Shown here one piece after another: positions 1 to 9,749 of a stretch of DNA of 64,000 nucleotides (positions are counted from its first letter, which is position 1; each line of letters starts with the position of its first letter). Location: positions 1-64,000 of the forward strand of contig NZ_BBYF01000006.1 of the NCBI RefSeq assembly GCF_001894745.1, written 5' to 3'. The notes under the pieces were generated by a model, which did no database searches, was not told the origin of the DNA, and saw only the letters and a list, made by a program, of their open reading frames with translations. The position numbers and the translations under genes are program-made. Origin of the DNA: Paenibacillus sp. NAIST15-1 (lineage in GTDB: Bacteria > Bacillota > Bacilli > Paenibacillales > Paenibacillaceae).

Positions 1-851
<851 letters not shown>

Positions 852-875
852 ATGCATATATTTATAATCCTCCTT

Positions 876-922
876 GATAGCCGTGTGAATAGCTTCTATT
901 CGCACGGCTATCGTTTTCATTT
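876..922 (+). terminator. Rho-independent terminator of the collagen-like gene
   Basis: A 16-bp stem (876-891 pairs with 897-912, one G-T pair) with a 5-nt loop is followed by a T-rich tract. It sits 25 bp after the collagen-like stop codon. Confidence 0.85.
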
Positions 923-1000
923 GTAAGGTCAATTTCAGCACAACGGAAATATATATCTACTAGCAAGCACCTACAACCTTGTTCGAATGGAGGGATCAAC

Positions 1001-2103
1001 TTGCCAAGCATAAGCCTGTGCATGATTGTCAAAAACGAGGAAGATACGTTGGCACGTTGTCTGTCTTCAGTCGCTGATTTTGTAGATGAAATAATCATCG
1101 TAGATACAGGCTCCACCGATCAAACCAAAGAAATCGCTCGTCCATTCACAAGCGATATTTATGATTTCGTATGGATAGATGATTTTGCAGCGGCACGCAA
1201 TTATGCATTCAGCCAAGCTACAATGGAGTATATCCTCTGGCTCGACGCTGACGATTTTTTACGTAAAAGAGACAGAAGCAAATTTGCTGAGTTGAAAGGC
1301 ACTCTCGATCCTAGCGTGGATTCCGTCACCAGGGAATACCATCTTGATCACGATGAATACGGCAATGTTACAGTGAAGAACCGACGTAATCGGCTCGTCA
1401 AGCGAAGCAACTCATTTCGCTGGATCGGCAGGGTTCACGAGTATCTAGAGGTGTGGGGACATATTATCAACAGCGATGTTGCCGTATCCCATGCCAGCAT
1501 GCATCATGACAGGAATCGGAATATCGCCATTTATGAAAATGCGCTGCAGCGAGGTGAAACTTTTTCACCGAGGGACTTGTATTATTACGCAAATGAACTG
1601 CAAGATCATGCACGTTATGAAGAAGCCATTCAATATTACGAGCGCTTTCTTGAAACTGGCCAAGGGTGGATCGAGGACAATTTATCTGCTTGCGGAAAGA
1701 TGGCTGACTGCCATCATGCACTTGGAAACGAGCAGCTCGAGTTAGAGAGTGCGATTCGTTCCCTTCAATATGCCGCTCCACGTCAGAAATTTGCTGTCCC
1801 CTCGGATTTTACTTTTTGCAAAAGAGTGAATGGCAGAGCTCCATCTTTTGGTACAAAACAGCCACTACCCTTAATCCATCTGACGATGTTCTTGGTTTAT
1901 CGAATACAGCATGCTCTACATGGCTCCCCCACTTGCAATTATGTGTGTGCTATGATCGCATCGGAGAACATCAATTGGCCTCAGCGCATAACGAATTAGC
2001 CGCTCAATATCGCCCAGACGAACGAGCGCTGCACAATCGAGCTTATTTCGAGTCCATCGTCTCCCCATCAGACACCCCTATTACAAGTGATGCATCTCAT
2101 TAA
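1001..2103 (+). pseudogene. Family 2 glycosyltransferase with TPR-like C-terminus, interrupted by a -1 frameshift
   Basis: A TTG start at 1001 follows a GGAGGGA site. The first frame encodes a GT-A domain beginning SLCMIVKNEEDTLARCL, with the LDADDF metal-binding DxD motif near residue 84, then helical repeats. At about 1790-1792 the family-typical FCC-type sequence is lost: the frame turns into unrelated residues and stops at 1999. The next frame resumes with a plausible continuation (QKSEWQSSIFWYKTA) and runs to the stop at 2103. One missing T in the T-run at 1790-1792 explains the break; restoring it gives about 367 residues, a normal family length. Relatives include SunS-like and spore-surface glycosyltransferases with TPR tails. 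Adjacency to the Thr-rich collagen suggests it glycosylates that protein (inference). The frameshift may be a real mutation, phase variation or a sequencing error. Confidence 0.8.
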
Positions 2104-2128
2104 TTCTTATGTTCAAGCTCTCCTTCTG

Positions 2129-2187
2129 CTTGCTGCTGCACAAATTCAGATACATATCTTCAATACGTGATTTCATGCAGCAGCAAG
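2129..2187. repeat. Inverted repeat between convergent genes
   Basis: A perfect 12-bp inverted repeat (CTTGCTGCTGCA at 2129-2140 against 2176-2187) with a 35-nt loop lies between the converging glycosyltransferase and GNAT genes. It may act as a bidirectional terminator, but no clear T-tract follows. Confidence 0.5.
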
Positions 2188-2222
2188 TACGAGGTTTAAT
2201 CTTATTTATGTAAGATACTTCT

Positions 2223-2699
2223 CTAACTACCGATGGATAGTTTGAACTTTTGACGTGAGCCCCCTTCTGGGCCATTCGGAACCATCTCATCTAGAGGCAC
2301 AAATCCAAATTTCTGATACAGTCTTCTTGCAGGTTGTCCATCTGGAATATCTTCACCGAACGTAATAACGAAAACTTCCGCAGGAGGATTTACCAAGCTT
2401 AAAATATGTTCAAGTATTGCCGAACCCACTCCTTGTTGTCTGGCATGGGATGACACCGATAGCCAATGAATTTTATAGATCGAGGCATTCGATGAGGAGA
2501 AGAGTACCCCGCCTAGCAGCGGTGCACCAGGGCCTCCGTCATTCTCTCTTATGCAAAACGCCCTTCCCATCTCGATGCTCTTCTCAACAGCTTCCACAAA
2601 ATGAGGATCGTCCACCATTGGGCCGAATAAATATTCCACCTCTGCAGCCAATTTCAGCCACTGTTCAAGGTCTTCATGTGCAGCTCTTGTGACTTTCAT
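2223..2699 (-). CDS. GNAT family N-acetyltransferase
   Basis: The 158-residue product has the GNAT acetyl-CoA binding motif A (ARQQGVGSAIL, about residues 86-96, the Q/R-x-x-G-x-G pattern). The hydrophobic strand IHWLSVSS precedes it, and a C-terminal LYQKFGFVPLDE motif B region follows. The start at 2699 is preceded by GGAGG at good spacing. The substrate cannot be read from the sequence. The gene stands alone on this strand between the glycosyltransferase and a pair of small membrane proteins. Confidence 0.85.
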   Translation of the reverse strand: MKVTRAAHEDLEQWLKLAAEVEYLFGPMVDDPHFVEAVEKSIEMGRAFCIRENDGGPGAPLLGGVLFSSSNASIYKIHWLSVSSHARQQGVGSAILEHILSLVNPPAEVFVITFGEDIPDGQPARRLYQKFGFVPLDEMVPNGPEGGSRQKFKLSIGS

Positions 2700-2748
2700 A
2701 ATATGTACCTCCTAATCTGCTGTACTCTAGTTGTTTGCATTACTTCGA

Positions 2749-3276
2749 TTACCGTGAATTGCGCAGCATGCCAATCAGTTTTTTTATCACGTATACAAGA
2801 AGAATGATTAGAATGCTAGAAAAGTATACAAAATACGCGAGTATTAGAAAATAGTAACCTAATAAAGGTATGCCTTCGTTATCATCTGTACTAAGAGTAA
2901 GATATTCAATTGGTACAAATTCCTTTTTCCCTTTATCTAAAATGAATTCATTGTTTGAGCAGGGAATTTCCCTTATGCTTATCACTTCTTTTCCGTAATG
3001 GCCTGTTACTGACGGTGCTACCTTCGAAGAAGTCGTCGCCCTCCATTCATTCACCGCACCACCTGGCATAATCGAGAAAGGCTGCAAAATGTCTGCTCTT
3101 ACTACGATCTCTTCCACATTCTCATGGCAAGTGTCTCTATACAATTTATGAAGTGCAGTTTCTATTTTACCCAACGTGTCATAGTGCTGTAGGACTTTCA
3201 CGAAAAGAGGAAGAGTAAGAAGGACAAAAATAACGATGTACGCGATAACTACTTTGTTTCGAATCCACCTGTTCAA
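2749..3276 (-). CDS. Small membrane protein, paralogue of the next gene upstream
   Basis: A TTG start at 3276 follows GGAGGGGG. The 175-residue product has one N-terminal membrane segment (about residues 8-27), a soluble central part of about 110 residues and a C-terminal membrane segment (about 138-165). It shares the pattern W-x-A-T/V-TSS...P-x-V/L-TGH-x-G-x-E...I/F-PCS...LD with the protein encoded at 3350-3856, so the two genes are a tandem duplication. The conserved Cys residues would lie in the same compartment. I do not recognise the family. The central domain is probably extracytoplasmic (inference). Confidence 0.7.
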   Translation of the reverse strand: MNRWIRNKVVIAYIVIFVLLTLPLFVKVLQHYDTLGKIETALHKLYRDTCHENVEEIVVRADILQPFSIMPGGAVNEWRATTSSKVAPSVTGHYGKEVISIREIPCSNNEFILDKGKKEFVPIEYLTLSTDDNEGIPLLGYYFLILAYFVYFSSILIILLVYVIKKLIGMLRNSR

Positions 3277-3349
3277 GAAATTTCCCCCTCCGTAAGAAAC
3301 AAAAGTGTCCTGCTATTGTAGTTCAGACAGAAAAACGTAAAACTCAAGC

Positions 3350-3856
3350 TTAAGCTTCTTTTTTACCTATACGCTTCCTTCGAATATACGAATGTAGGAT
3401 ATACACCGTTAATACGGTGAAGTAAAAAAGATAAACAATGAAATATAAAAACATTACCTCAAAACTAATCCCTGCTTTATCATTTGAATCCAAAAATAAT
3501 AGATCTACTGGAATAAATCTTTCTTTTTCTCTATCAAGCACAAAGTGTTTACTCGAACATGGAAAATCGCTGATACTGATTGCTTCATTTCCGTGATGCC
3601 CTGTCAATTCCGGGATTTTCACAGAAGACGTCACTGCATTCCAATTATGTCCAGTCTTCCAGAACCCGAATTCTTGAATCAATTTTGTTTCAACTTTGAT
3701 GTTATCGACATCCCCACCGCAATAATCAATGAATAGTTGATGCAATGCCTTTTCAATCATTTTACTTGCTGCGTAATCTTGATAGAGCCATTTCAATAGA
3801 GGCAAACTAATGACAATAAATAAAACTAGAAATTTTATTGCTCGCCTTCTCGTCAT
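3350..3856 (-). CDS. Small membrane protein, tandem paralogue
   Basis: The 168-residue product starts at an ATG preceded by GGAGG. It has the same architecture as the downstream paralogue: an N-terminal membrane segment (about 8-25), a central domain with the shared TGHHGNEAIS and FPCSS motifs, and a C-terminal membrane segment (about 132-155) followed by a basic tail. The 73-bp gap to the second gene allows co-transcription. Function unknown. The sequence divergence between the copies shows the duplication is not recent. Confidence 0.7.
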   Translation of the reverse strand: MTRRRAIKFLVLFIVISLPLLKWLYQDYAASKMIEKALHQLFIDYCGGDVDNIKVETKLIQEFGFWKTGHNWNAVTSSVKIPELTGHHGNEAISISDFPCSSKHFVLDREKERFIPVDLLFLDSNDKAGISFEVMFLYFIVYLFYFTVLTVYILHSYIRRKRIGKKEA

Positions 3857-3960
3857 GTAATATCCTCCACTAGAACAGATTGAAATTGTACACCTGTGTG
3901 CCTCATCCGATATCTATTTCGCGGTGTTCCCTTTTGACTCTTACTGTCATTTACGATCAA

Positions 3961-4006
3961 TTCCGGCGAAAACAAATATCCTCGATGGGATATGCTTTCG
4001 CCGGAA
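3961..4006. repeat. Two-part hairpin downstream of the secA2-like gene
   Basis: An outer 11-bp perfect stem (3961-3971 with 3996-4006) encloses a second 6-bp stem (3976-3981 with 3988-3993). It lies 15 bp past the secA2-like stop. No T-tract follows on either side, so it may be a transcript 3'-end stabiliser or a non-canonical terminator. Confidence 0.5.
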
Positions 4007-4020
4007 AATGTGCCGCTATA

Positions 4021-6303
4021 TTATAGTAGTTGAACTCGATTCGGGAAAAATTGATCCGTTATGGTATATGTCCACGTTGCAGAGGGAATCTTCAATTGCT
4101 CATCATTGAAATGAAGCTCGATGCATCCCGAATCGATGTTGGAAAAATGATCGAGCACTCTCTGCACTATGACCCCATCAATCTGCCCAAATGCCGCAAT
4201 CACGAGTCGGTTGTACTCATCCAACGGATTGTTGTTCCCGAGGCTCTCCAAATGGATGCCTTCCTTCACATAGGCGACATACGCTAAATGGTCAGCCCAG
4301 CATTGATCCATGATTGCCAGAAGCACTTGTCTCTCAGCCGAATGAACAGTTGGCACACCGAACTTTTCACATAACAGCTCATATCGCTCTGGTGCATAAT
4401 TAGCAATAATGTTAGGTATTTGTCTCCCATGCAGGATTTCATTGCGTCGATTGAGAAAGATCATTCGCTGCTGCTCCAATAAATCTGCGTATTTGTTCAA
4501 CGTCTTCTTCATATTCAGATGCTGTCCATCCACAACTCGCTGTACATGCTCAATCAACTGCAAGATTCGGCTATCATTCAAGGGCTCGTCCTGCTTACGA
4601 GCAAGGAGATCATTTGGCAGTACCTCAGCAAGACCATAGCGAATGAATAGATCATCCTCCAAGCTAATCATGTAACGTGAAGTTCCTGGGTCTCCTTGAC
4701 GTCCCGCTCTCCCTCTTAGTTGATTATCAATTCTCGCATTCTCATGTACATTCGTTCCGATTACATAAAGGCCGCCCAGACTTGCTATCTTCTTATAGTC
4801 TTCTGAGCTTCCGCTACCAAGGACAATATCTACTCCCCTGCCTGCCATATTCGTAGACACCGTAACAGCCCCTAGCATTCCTGTCTTGGAGATAAGCGCA
4901 GCTTCTTCCCAATCGTTGTATGCATTGAGAACCTGACAGGCTACTCCGTCCTTCTGCAGTGCTTCTGCATATTGATTCGATTCCTCAACGCTGGACGTTC
5001 CGATCAGGATGGGTCTCCCTGTTCGATGGACAGCCCTAACTTGATCCACAATGGCTTGCTGCTTCGCAGCTCGATGCGTAAATACCATATGCGGCTCATC
5101 TACTCTTCGACTGGCCTTGTTGGGCGGAATGGAGATCACTTGAAACCCGTACATGTCCATGAACTCCTGAGCTGCCAACTGTGCTGTAGTTGTCATACCG
5201 CATTTCTTTGGATACAAATGAAGCAGATGCTGTAGCGTAATGGTTCCTAGCATCTGGCCATTCGTGCGTATGTCCAATCCTTCCTTCGCCACTACCGCTG
5301 CCTGCAGCCCATCCGGCCAATGCCTGTGCTGTGCGATTCGACCCGTACATTCATCAATGAGCTGGACTCGCCCATTCCTCACTATATAATGTACATTTCT
5401 CTTCAAAAGCGCCTCAGCATGCAGCGCGCATTGCAGCATAGTCAGTACGTTAATATTGTGATCCTCGTATAAATTGCCACAACCAAGTGTGGCTTCGACT
5501 TTATCGATGCCAGAGTCTGTAGCGTATACATTGCGCAACTCCTTGTCTGTCTCATAATCCACTCCAGAAACGAGCTGTTTAACAATGCCTGCATAAGCCA
5601 ACGCCTCCTGCTTCGAAACTCCCCTCTCACCCGCAATGACTAATGGAACTCTCGCCTCATCAAGCAGAATCGAGTCAGCTTCATCAACTAGTGCAGCATG
5701 AAATGGACGCTGGACGAGTTGCTCTGTCTCCCGAGCCAGCGAATCCTTCAAGTAATCATAACCTGCCTGCTTCGCTGTCAAATACGTAATGTCAGCAGCG
5801 TAGGCCCGCTTTCTATCCTCAGTACTGCAGCCCTCTGTAATACAACCAACTGATACGCCTAAATATTCATAAATAGGTCTCGTCCATTCTGCATCTCTGT
5901 TGGCCAAATAATCATTGAATGTAAGAACATGTACCCCGCGTCCTGACAAAGCTTGCAAAAAGGCAGGGAGAACGGCGGCTAACGTTTTTCCCTCACCAGT
6001 CTGCATTTCAATGATCCAGCCTTCATGTAAAGCCATGCCTGCGAGCCATTGCACGTCAAATAATCGGATTCCCTTTACTCTCCACACGGCTTCATCAACT
6101 AGTGCAGCCGCCTCCATGACATCACGATCCGACGCTGCGCCCTCTTGAATCCTTATTTCCATCATTTTCGCACGCTGTTTGATTTCTGAATCACTCCATG
6201 CATGTGCATGAAGCTTCCTCATTTCTCTCACTTGCTCCAAGTAAAGCATCAACTTTCGATTGCGATGGTTCTCGCTCCATTTCTCAAACCATTTACTTGT
6301 CAT
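4021..6303 (-). CDS. secA2: SecA2-like accessory preprotein translocase ATPase
   Basis: The product is a SecA-family motor that drives protein export through a SecY channel. Visible motifs are Walker A MQTGEGKT (about residues 100-107), Walker B LVDEADSILLDEA, the SecA motif QLRGRAGRQGDPGTSRYMIS, and a C-terminal helical wing. It is 760 residues long, shorter than housekeeping SecA (about 835), and lacks the C-terminal Cys zinc-binding tail, so it is probably an accessory SecA2. The ATG at 6303 was chosen because AAGGAGGA lies just upstream; 13 further upstream codons are in frame but have no ribosome binding site. No secY2 or asp genes are seen here. The client could be the glycosylated collagen-like protein encoded nearby (inference). 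Confidence 0.85.
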   Translation of the reverse strand: MTSKWFEKWSENHRNRKLMLYLEQVREMRKLHAHAWSDSEIKQRAKMMEIRIQEGAASDRDVMEAAALVDEAVWRVKGIRLFDVQWLAGMALHEGWIIEMQTGEGKTLAAVLPAFLQALSGRGVHVLTFNDYLANRDAEWTRPIYEYLGVSVGCITEGCSTEDRKRAYAADITYLTAKQAGYDYLKDSLARETEQLVQRPFHAALVDEADSILLDEARVPLVIAGERGVSKQEALAYAGIVKQLVSGVDYETDKELRNVYATDSGIDKVEATLGCGNLYEDHNINVLTMLQCALHAEALLKRNVHYIVRNGRVQLIDECTGRIAQHRHWPDGLQAAVVAKEGLDIRTNGQMLGTITLQHLLHLYPKKCGMTTTAQLAAQEFMDMYGFQVISIPPNKASRRVDEPHMVFTHRAAKQQAIVDQVRAVHRTGRPILIGTSSVEESNQYAEALQKDGVACQVLNAYNDWEEAALISKTGMLGAVTVSTNMAGRGVDIVLGSGSSEDYKKIASLGGLYVIGTNVHENARIDNQLRGRAGRQGDPGTSRYMISLEDDLFIRYGLAEVLPNDLLARKQDEPLNDSRILQLIEHVQRVVDGQHLNMKKTLNKYADLLEQQRMIFLNRRNEILHGRQIPNIIANYAPERYELLCEKFGVPTVHSAERQVLLAIMDQCWADHLAYVAYVKEGIHLESLGNNNPLDEYNRLVIAAFGQIDGVIVQRVLDHFSNIDSGCIELHFNDEQLKIPSATWTYTITDQFFPNRVQLL

Positions 6304-6332
6304 TCTCGTACTCCTCCTTACATTGAGCGTTT

Positions 6333-6635
6333 CTATCCGCACAAAAGGAGGTGTGTATCAGGTTCCTTCCAAAGGTGGTAACGAACAAGAATCAATTGAT
6401 TTCGAATACGAACAAATTCATATCCTTGTACAAGATGATTAGAGAGTGGCCGGTCTTCGCCTTGTTGCTCTACATTGACATGCACCTTGCCTAGATAAAG
6501 GAAGTTCTCCATAAAGAGAAACACACAGTCCTGTACCCGTTCGAAGTCGAGATCACCTGCTAGCAAGCGTTGAAACATGACATATATTCGAATGAGATAG
6601 TCGATTTCTTGAGCATGATTAACTTGGTTCATCAT
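6333..6635 (-). CDS. Hypothetical 100-residue protein upstream of secA2
   Basis: The ORF starts at two consecutive ATG codons after a modest GGCGAGG site and ends 29 bp before the secA2 start, on the same strand, so the two could be co-transcribed. The product (MMNQVNHAQEIDYLIRIYV...) is mostly helical, has no membrane segment and matches no family I recognise. It could be a small partner of the translocase, but nothing beyond its position supports that. Confidence 0.5.
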   Translation of the reverse strand: MMNQVNHAQEIDYLIRIYVMFQRLLAGDLDFERVQDCVFLFMENFLYLGKVHVNVEQQGEDRPLSNHLVQGYEFVRIRNQLILVRYHLWKEPDTHLLLCG

Positions 6636-6830
6636 CTAACCTCGCCTAAAAACCATATTTTGCCTTGTAAAGAGTGTATCTATTTCTCTCTCCCGCGTCA
6701 AAGAGAAGTTGAGTTCTTGCGGGAACATGCTCTATTGGGATGCAATCTGTAGCAGTCCGCGGAACCCATGATTTGACGGGCTTTTTGCCAATGGACTTCC
6801 GTTCTGGAAGGCTGAATTCCGTACGTTTCT

Positions 6831-6860
6831 GTTGATGTTTTACATCACTTTCACATCAAC
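6831..6860. repeat. Short inverted repeat
   Basis: GTTGATG at 6831-6837 pairs with CATCAAC at 6854-6860. It lies at the 3' end of the small minus-strand ORF 6856-7053 and could be a weak transcript end. No T-tract is present. Confidence 0.3.
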
Positions 6861-7053
6861 GTTTTGAATACTTGAACTCATCGCTTGCCAGCGATGCGTT
6901 CTCCCACCCTTGGGTATTATTAAAATTAAAAATTGACCCAAATGAGAACAGGTTTTCGGCAATAGCCAGTCCTACTGCAGAAATACACCCAATTACCCCT
7001 AAAGTCTCTACTTTTGAAGTATTATAGAATTTATCTCCATCTGTAATATACAT
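6856..7053 (-). CDS. Possible small hypothetical protein (65 aa)
   Basis: An ATG at 7053 is preceded by AGGTGG at good spacing. The product has one hydrophobic stretch (VIGCISAVGLAIAENLF, about residues 20-36) and a polar tail. No family is recognised. A short hairpin follows the stop. The rest of the 6636-7167 region shows nothing else convincing, so this is a tentative call. It could be a gene remnant. Confidence 0.3.
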   Translation of the reverse strand: MYITDGDKFYNTSKVETLGVIGCISAVGLAIAENLFSFGSIFNFNNTQGWENASLASDEFKYSKR

Positions 7054-7167
7054 GCCACCTGTGTAAGCACTCAGCCATTCGGCAGTTGTTTGGATCCTTG
7101 TTCAATTACTTCATCAGGTATAGCTTCAATTAGGTATAGGTTTTTTTCGCCGGGAGGAGGGGTTAAT

Positions 7168-7332
7168 TTGAATAAAAAAAATATCTTTTTTGGGTTAGTG
7201 GTTCTAGTTATTGCTATTATGGGTTTTATTATTTCTCGGACACAAGTTGGAACATTCCAAGTGATCTTTAATATTTTTGCAATTCTAGTAATTATCCTGA
7301 TTTCTCTTCTGTTTTTTAGAAAAAAATCGTAA
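7168..7332 (+). CDS. Small two-segment membrane protein (54 aa)
   Basis: A TTG start at 7168 follows a strong GGAGGAGGGG site; upstream in-frame codons lack one. The product begins NKKN and has two consecutive hydrophobic segments (about residues 6-22 and 28-46), ending in a basic FFRKKS tail. The layout is a simple membrane hairpin. No function is recognised. An imperfect hairpin (7331-7377) overlaps the stop and may terminate it. Confidence 0.6.
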   Translation: MNKKNIFFGLVVLVIAIMGFIISRTQVGTFQVIFNIFAILVIILISLLFFRKKS

Positions 7333-7377
7333 AGCTGACGTGAATATAAGTAACGTATTTTTGACTCCACGTGCTTT
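7331..7377 (+). terminator. Imperfect hairpin after the small membrane protein
   Basis: AAAGC and ACGTG (7331-7335, 7338-7342) pair with CACGT and GCTTT (7368-7377), with a 2-nt bulge. The T content after it is low, so terminator function is uncertain. Confidence 0.35.
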
Positions 7378-7792
7378 ACCAAGCGTTTCAAGAGGCGTAC
7401 AACAAGCGAGAAAACAACGAGACTAGTTTGGTCCCTTAATCGGTGGCTTTTCGCTGAAAAGTAGAATATGCTCGCGTGGTTGCCCACTGGCTCTTTTGTA
7501 AAGGAGCTAGGATCTTGCAGGATCGTAGTCTCTTTTTTTATTGTATCCAGCAATCAAACATATTGTTTCATCACCTAGTTTTGAGCCACTACATAGATTT
7601 CTTAATGCTTTTAACTTAAAAAGGTTCTTGCCCAACATATCACTTGCACGCACCTTTTCTCCACAGGTACAGGATTTCCAATGTCCGTTTCATTCCTATA
7701 TAGGGAAGCATACTTCATACATATGACTTCCATTTCGACCCATGGTAATATGAGGAATGATAATTAGAATTGCTTAAGAGGGGGACTTTCCA
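7378..7792. other. Intergenic region without a recognisable gene
   Basis: About 415 bp between the small membrane protein and the epimerase gene. ORFs here are short or lack start signals, and none resembles a known family. A T-run near 7533 does not follow a clear stem. The epimerase promoter must lie near the right end, but I could not identify convincing -35/-10 boxes. Confidence 0.4.
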
Positions 7793-8950
7793 TTGGAGAC
7801 AAAGAAAAAAGTCATGGTCATCTTCGGAACGAGACCGGAAGCGACGAAGATGTGCCCAGTCGTTCAACAGTTGAAGCAGCATTCCGATTGGTTCGATACC
7901 AAGGTTGTCGTCACGGGACAGCATCGAGAGCAGCTCTATCAGGCACTCTCTCATTTCTCATTGACACCGGATGTTGACTTAAGCTTAATGAAGGAAAATC
8001 AATCACTTGCCTACTTCACCTCTGCTGCGATCGCAGGGCTGGATAATATCATTTCAGAAGATAGACCGGATATGATTCTTGTTCATGGCGACACGCAGAC
8101 GGCGATGTGCGGCGGACTAGCAGCCTTCTTTCACAAAATCCCTGTCGGGCATGTAGAAGCAGGCTTGCGTTCCCACAACAAATACTCCCCGTGGCCAGAA
8201 GAGGTCAATCGCAGAATTGTAGATGTCGTAACCGATCTACTGTTCGCGCCCACCTCAGTTGGGAAGGACAATTTACTTCGTGAAGGGTACAATGCTGGGC
8301 CTATTTATATAACGGGGCAAACGGCTGTAGATGCTGCGATGCAGACCTACCAAGAGGATTATACCTTCCATGAAGCTTCATTAAATGAACTGATTCACCA
8401 CCGCGGAAGACTGATTACGGTCACTGCTCATCGCCGCGAGAACTATGGGGTACCGATGCAGAACATGTTCCAAGCGATTCGCCGTATTGTAGACGAACAT
8501 CCTGATACGGCCGTCATTTATCCTATCCATATGAGCCCAGTCGTACGGGATGCAGCGAATACCCTGCTGTCTGGTCATGAACGGATTCACTTGCTGGACA
8601 CATTGGAGTATCCAGATATGATCAACCTGCTCGCCCGCTCTTATCTGATTATGAGTGATTCCGGTGGTCTGCAAGAGGAGACAACGGTATTCAACAAGCC
8701 GCTCGTGCTGATGCGGGATACAACAGAACGACCTGAAGCCGTGGCCGCCAATATGGTCGCGCTAGCCGGGACTGAAGAAGACTCGATTTTCAACATTGCC
8801 AATCGGCTGCTTGCGGATGAGCAGGCGTACCAAGACATGACCAAGTCAAGCAACCCGTTTGGCGATGGACAAGCTTCCAAACGTATCGTAGACATCATCG
8901 CACATCGCTTCGGCTTTACGCCGGAACTCCCAGTTCCATTCGAAGGCTAG
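7793..8950 (+). CDS. mnaA: UDP-N-acetylglucosamine 2-epimerase (non-hydrolysing)
   Basis: This cytoplasmic enzyme interconverts UDP-GlcNAc and UDP-ManNAc, the precursor for wall teichoic/teichuronic acid linkage units and for ManNAc-containing surface glycans. The 385-residue product has the family motifs in order: GTRPEATKM near the N-terminus, HGDTQT, HVEAGLRS (about residue 122), TAHRRENYG (about 203) and SDSGGLQEE (about 284). Length is normal. Translation starts at a TTG at 7793 after AGAGGGGG. It appears to be a single-gene unit, and its product would supply cell-surface polymer synthesis. Confidence 0.93.
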   Translation: METKKKVMVIFGTRPEATKMCPVVQQLKQHSDWFDTKVVVTGQHREQLYQALSHFSLTPDVDLSLMKENQSLAYFTSAAIAGLDNIISEDRPDMILVHGDTQTAMCGGLAAFFHKIPVGHVEAGLRSHNKYSPWPEEVNRRIVDVVTDLLFAPTSVGKDNLLREGYNAGPIYITGQTAVDAAMQTYQEDYTFHEASLNELIHHRGRLITVTAHRRENYGVPMQNMFQAIRRIVDEHPDTAVIYPIHMSPVVRDAANTLLSGHERIHLLDTLEYPDMINLLARSYLIMSDSGGLQEETTVFNKPLVLMRDTTERPEAVAANMVALAGTEEDSIFNIANRLLADEQAYQDMTKSSNPFGDGQASKRIVDIIAHRFGFTPELPVPFEG

Positions 8951-8996
8951 AGAACGATAAGTTCAATCATCATGATCTAACTATTGCGATATCAAT

Positions 8997-9060
8997 CGTG
9001 CCCCATAGATAAGACATGGAATACCATCCAAACAATCTCTAGCATCTTTCACGGGGCACG
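8997..9060. repeat. Inverted repeat between convergent mnaA and cupin genes
   Basis: CGTGCCCC (8997-9004) pairs with GGGGCACG (9053-9060) across a 48-nt loop that itself contains a small ATGG/CCAT hairpin. Its position between converging genes suggests a transcription end, but no T-tract is visible. Confidence 0.4.
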
Positions 9061-9091
9061 AATCCATTAATAGCTTCATTCAACGCTTTGA

Positions 9092-9433
9092 TCAAATATT
9101 TTGGGCGTATCGCTCACTTGGCATTTTCGTCAACACGACATATAGACAGGAAACGGCATCTGTTCCGCTGCGGTAAGAGAAGCTCTCGTCACCAGTAATA
9201 TGAAGGATGTCACCTTCGGCAACTCTTGTCTCCACCCCATCATTATTCACGATCCCGCTTCCATCCAGAACTAGAATATTGACGGTTGCTCCCGGATGAC
9301 GATGTGTCGGCAATTCGGCTCCCGGACTGAAGTTCAATACGAATATCACATTGTCCTCATCCTTATGAATAATTCGTTTCGTAAATTTGTTCTCTACATA
9401 TTCTTGATACTCGGTCACGTGATTTTTCTGCAT
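9092..9433 (-). CDS. Cupin-domain protein
   Basis: The 113-residue product is a single small cupin barrel. Motif 1 is visible as PTHRHPGATVNILVLDGSG (about residues 40-58, metal-ligand His residues) and motif 2 as VAEGDILHITGDESFSYRSG. Such proteins bind a metal and act as small sensors, isomerases or quercetinase-like enzymes; the substrate cannot be assigned. It is a single gene, convergent with mnaA. Confidence 0.8.
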   Translation of the reverse strand: MQKNHVTEYQEYVENKFTKRIIHKDEDNVIFVLNFSPGAELPTHRHPGATVNILVLDGSGIVNNDGVETRVAEGDILHITGDESFSYRSGTDAVSCLYVVLTKMPSERYAQNI

Positions 9434-9749
9434 GAGCTCTCACTCTCCTGGATTTTAGTTGTAGTTCCTTCATTACCCCATTCCACGCAAAGCCAATCCT
9501 TCAACTATCACGAAAGTATACGTTTATCTCATAGCTTCCCTTTTGACTTTTAGACTTCATCCCCAAGTACTTCTATTATATTGAACTTGTTTACATACTT
9601 TGTGATTCCAATCACATTCAGTAATAGCCAAATATACCGGCCTACGATAAAGGCCTTTTCCTACTCACACATCCGCTTGCAATCAATGGCTAAAAATTGT
9701 ACGATCGATAAGAATTCAATCACAAAACGTTAGAATTGGAGAATGATCC
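9434..9749. other. Intergenic region between divergent cupin and VOC genes
   Basis: About 316 bp separate two divergently transcribed genes. A small hairpin (GGCCT at 9649-9653 with AGGCC at 9661-9665) followed by TTTT is present but lies 84-101 bp before the VOC start, so it could be a weak attenuator. I found no convincing operator. A TTTTGACTTT sequence at 9541 lacks the second half-site and -10 spacing of the glycan-locus promoters. Confidence 0.4.

Noticed and set aside
862..1116. 84-residue minus-strand ORF over the glycosyltransferase start
   Set aside because: It covers the collagen terminator and the glycosyltransferase N-terminus; composition is that of an antisense shadow.
7071..7553. 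160-residue minus-strand ORF
   Set aside because: It overlaps the better supported two-segment membrane protein, lacks a good ribosome site and has no family resemblance.
9535..9550. TTTTGACTTT upstream of the cupin gene as an eighth regulon site
   Set aside because: There is no second half-site 20-22 bp away and no -10 box 56-57 bp downstream. A similar sequence at 3931 fails for the same reasons.
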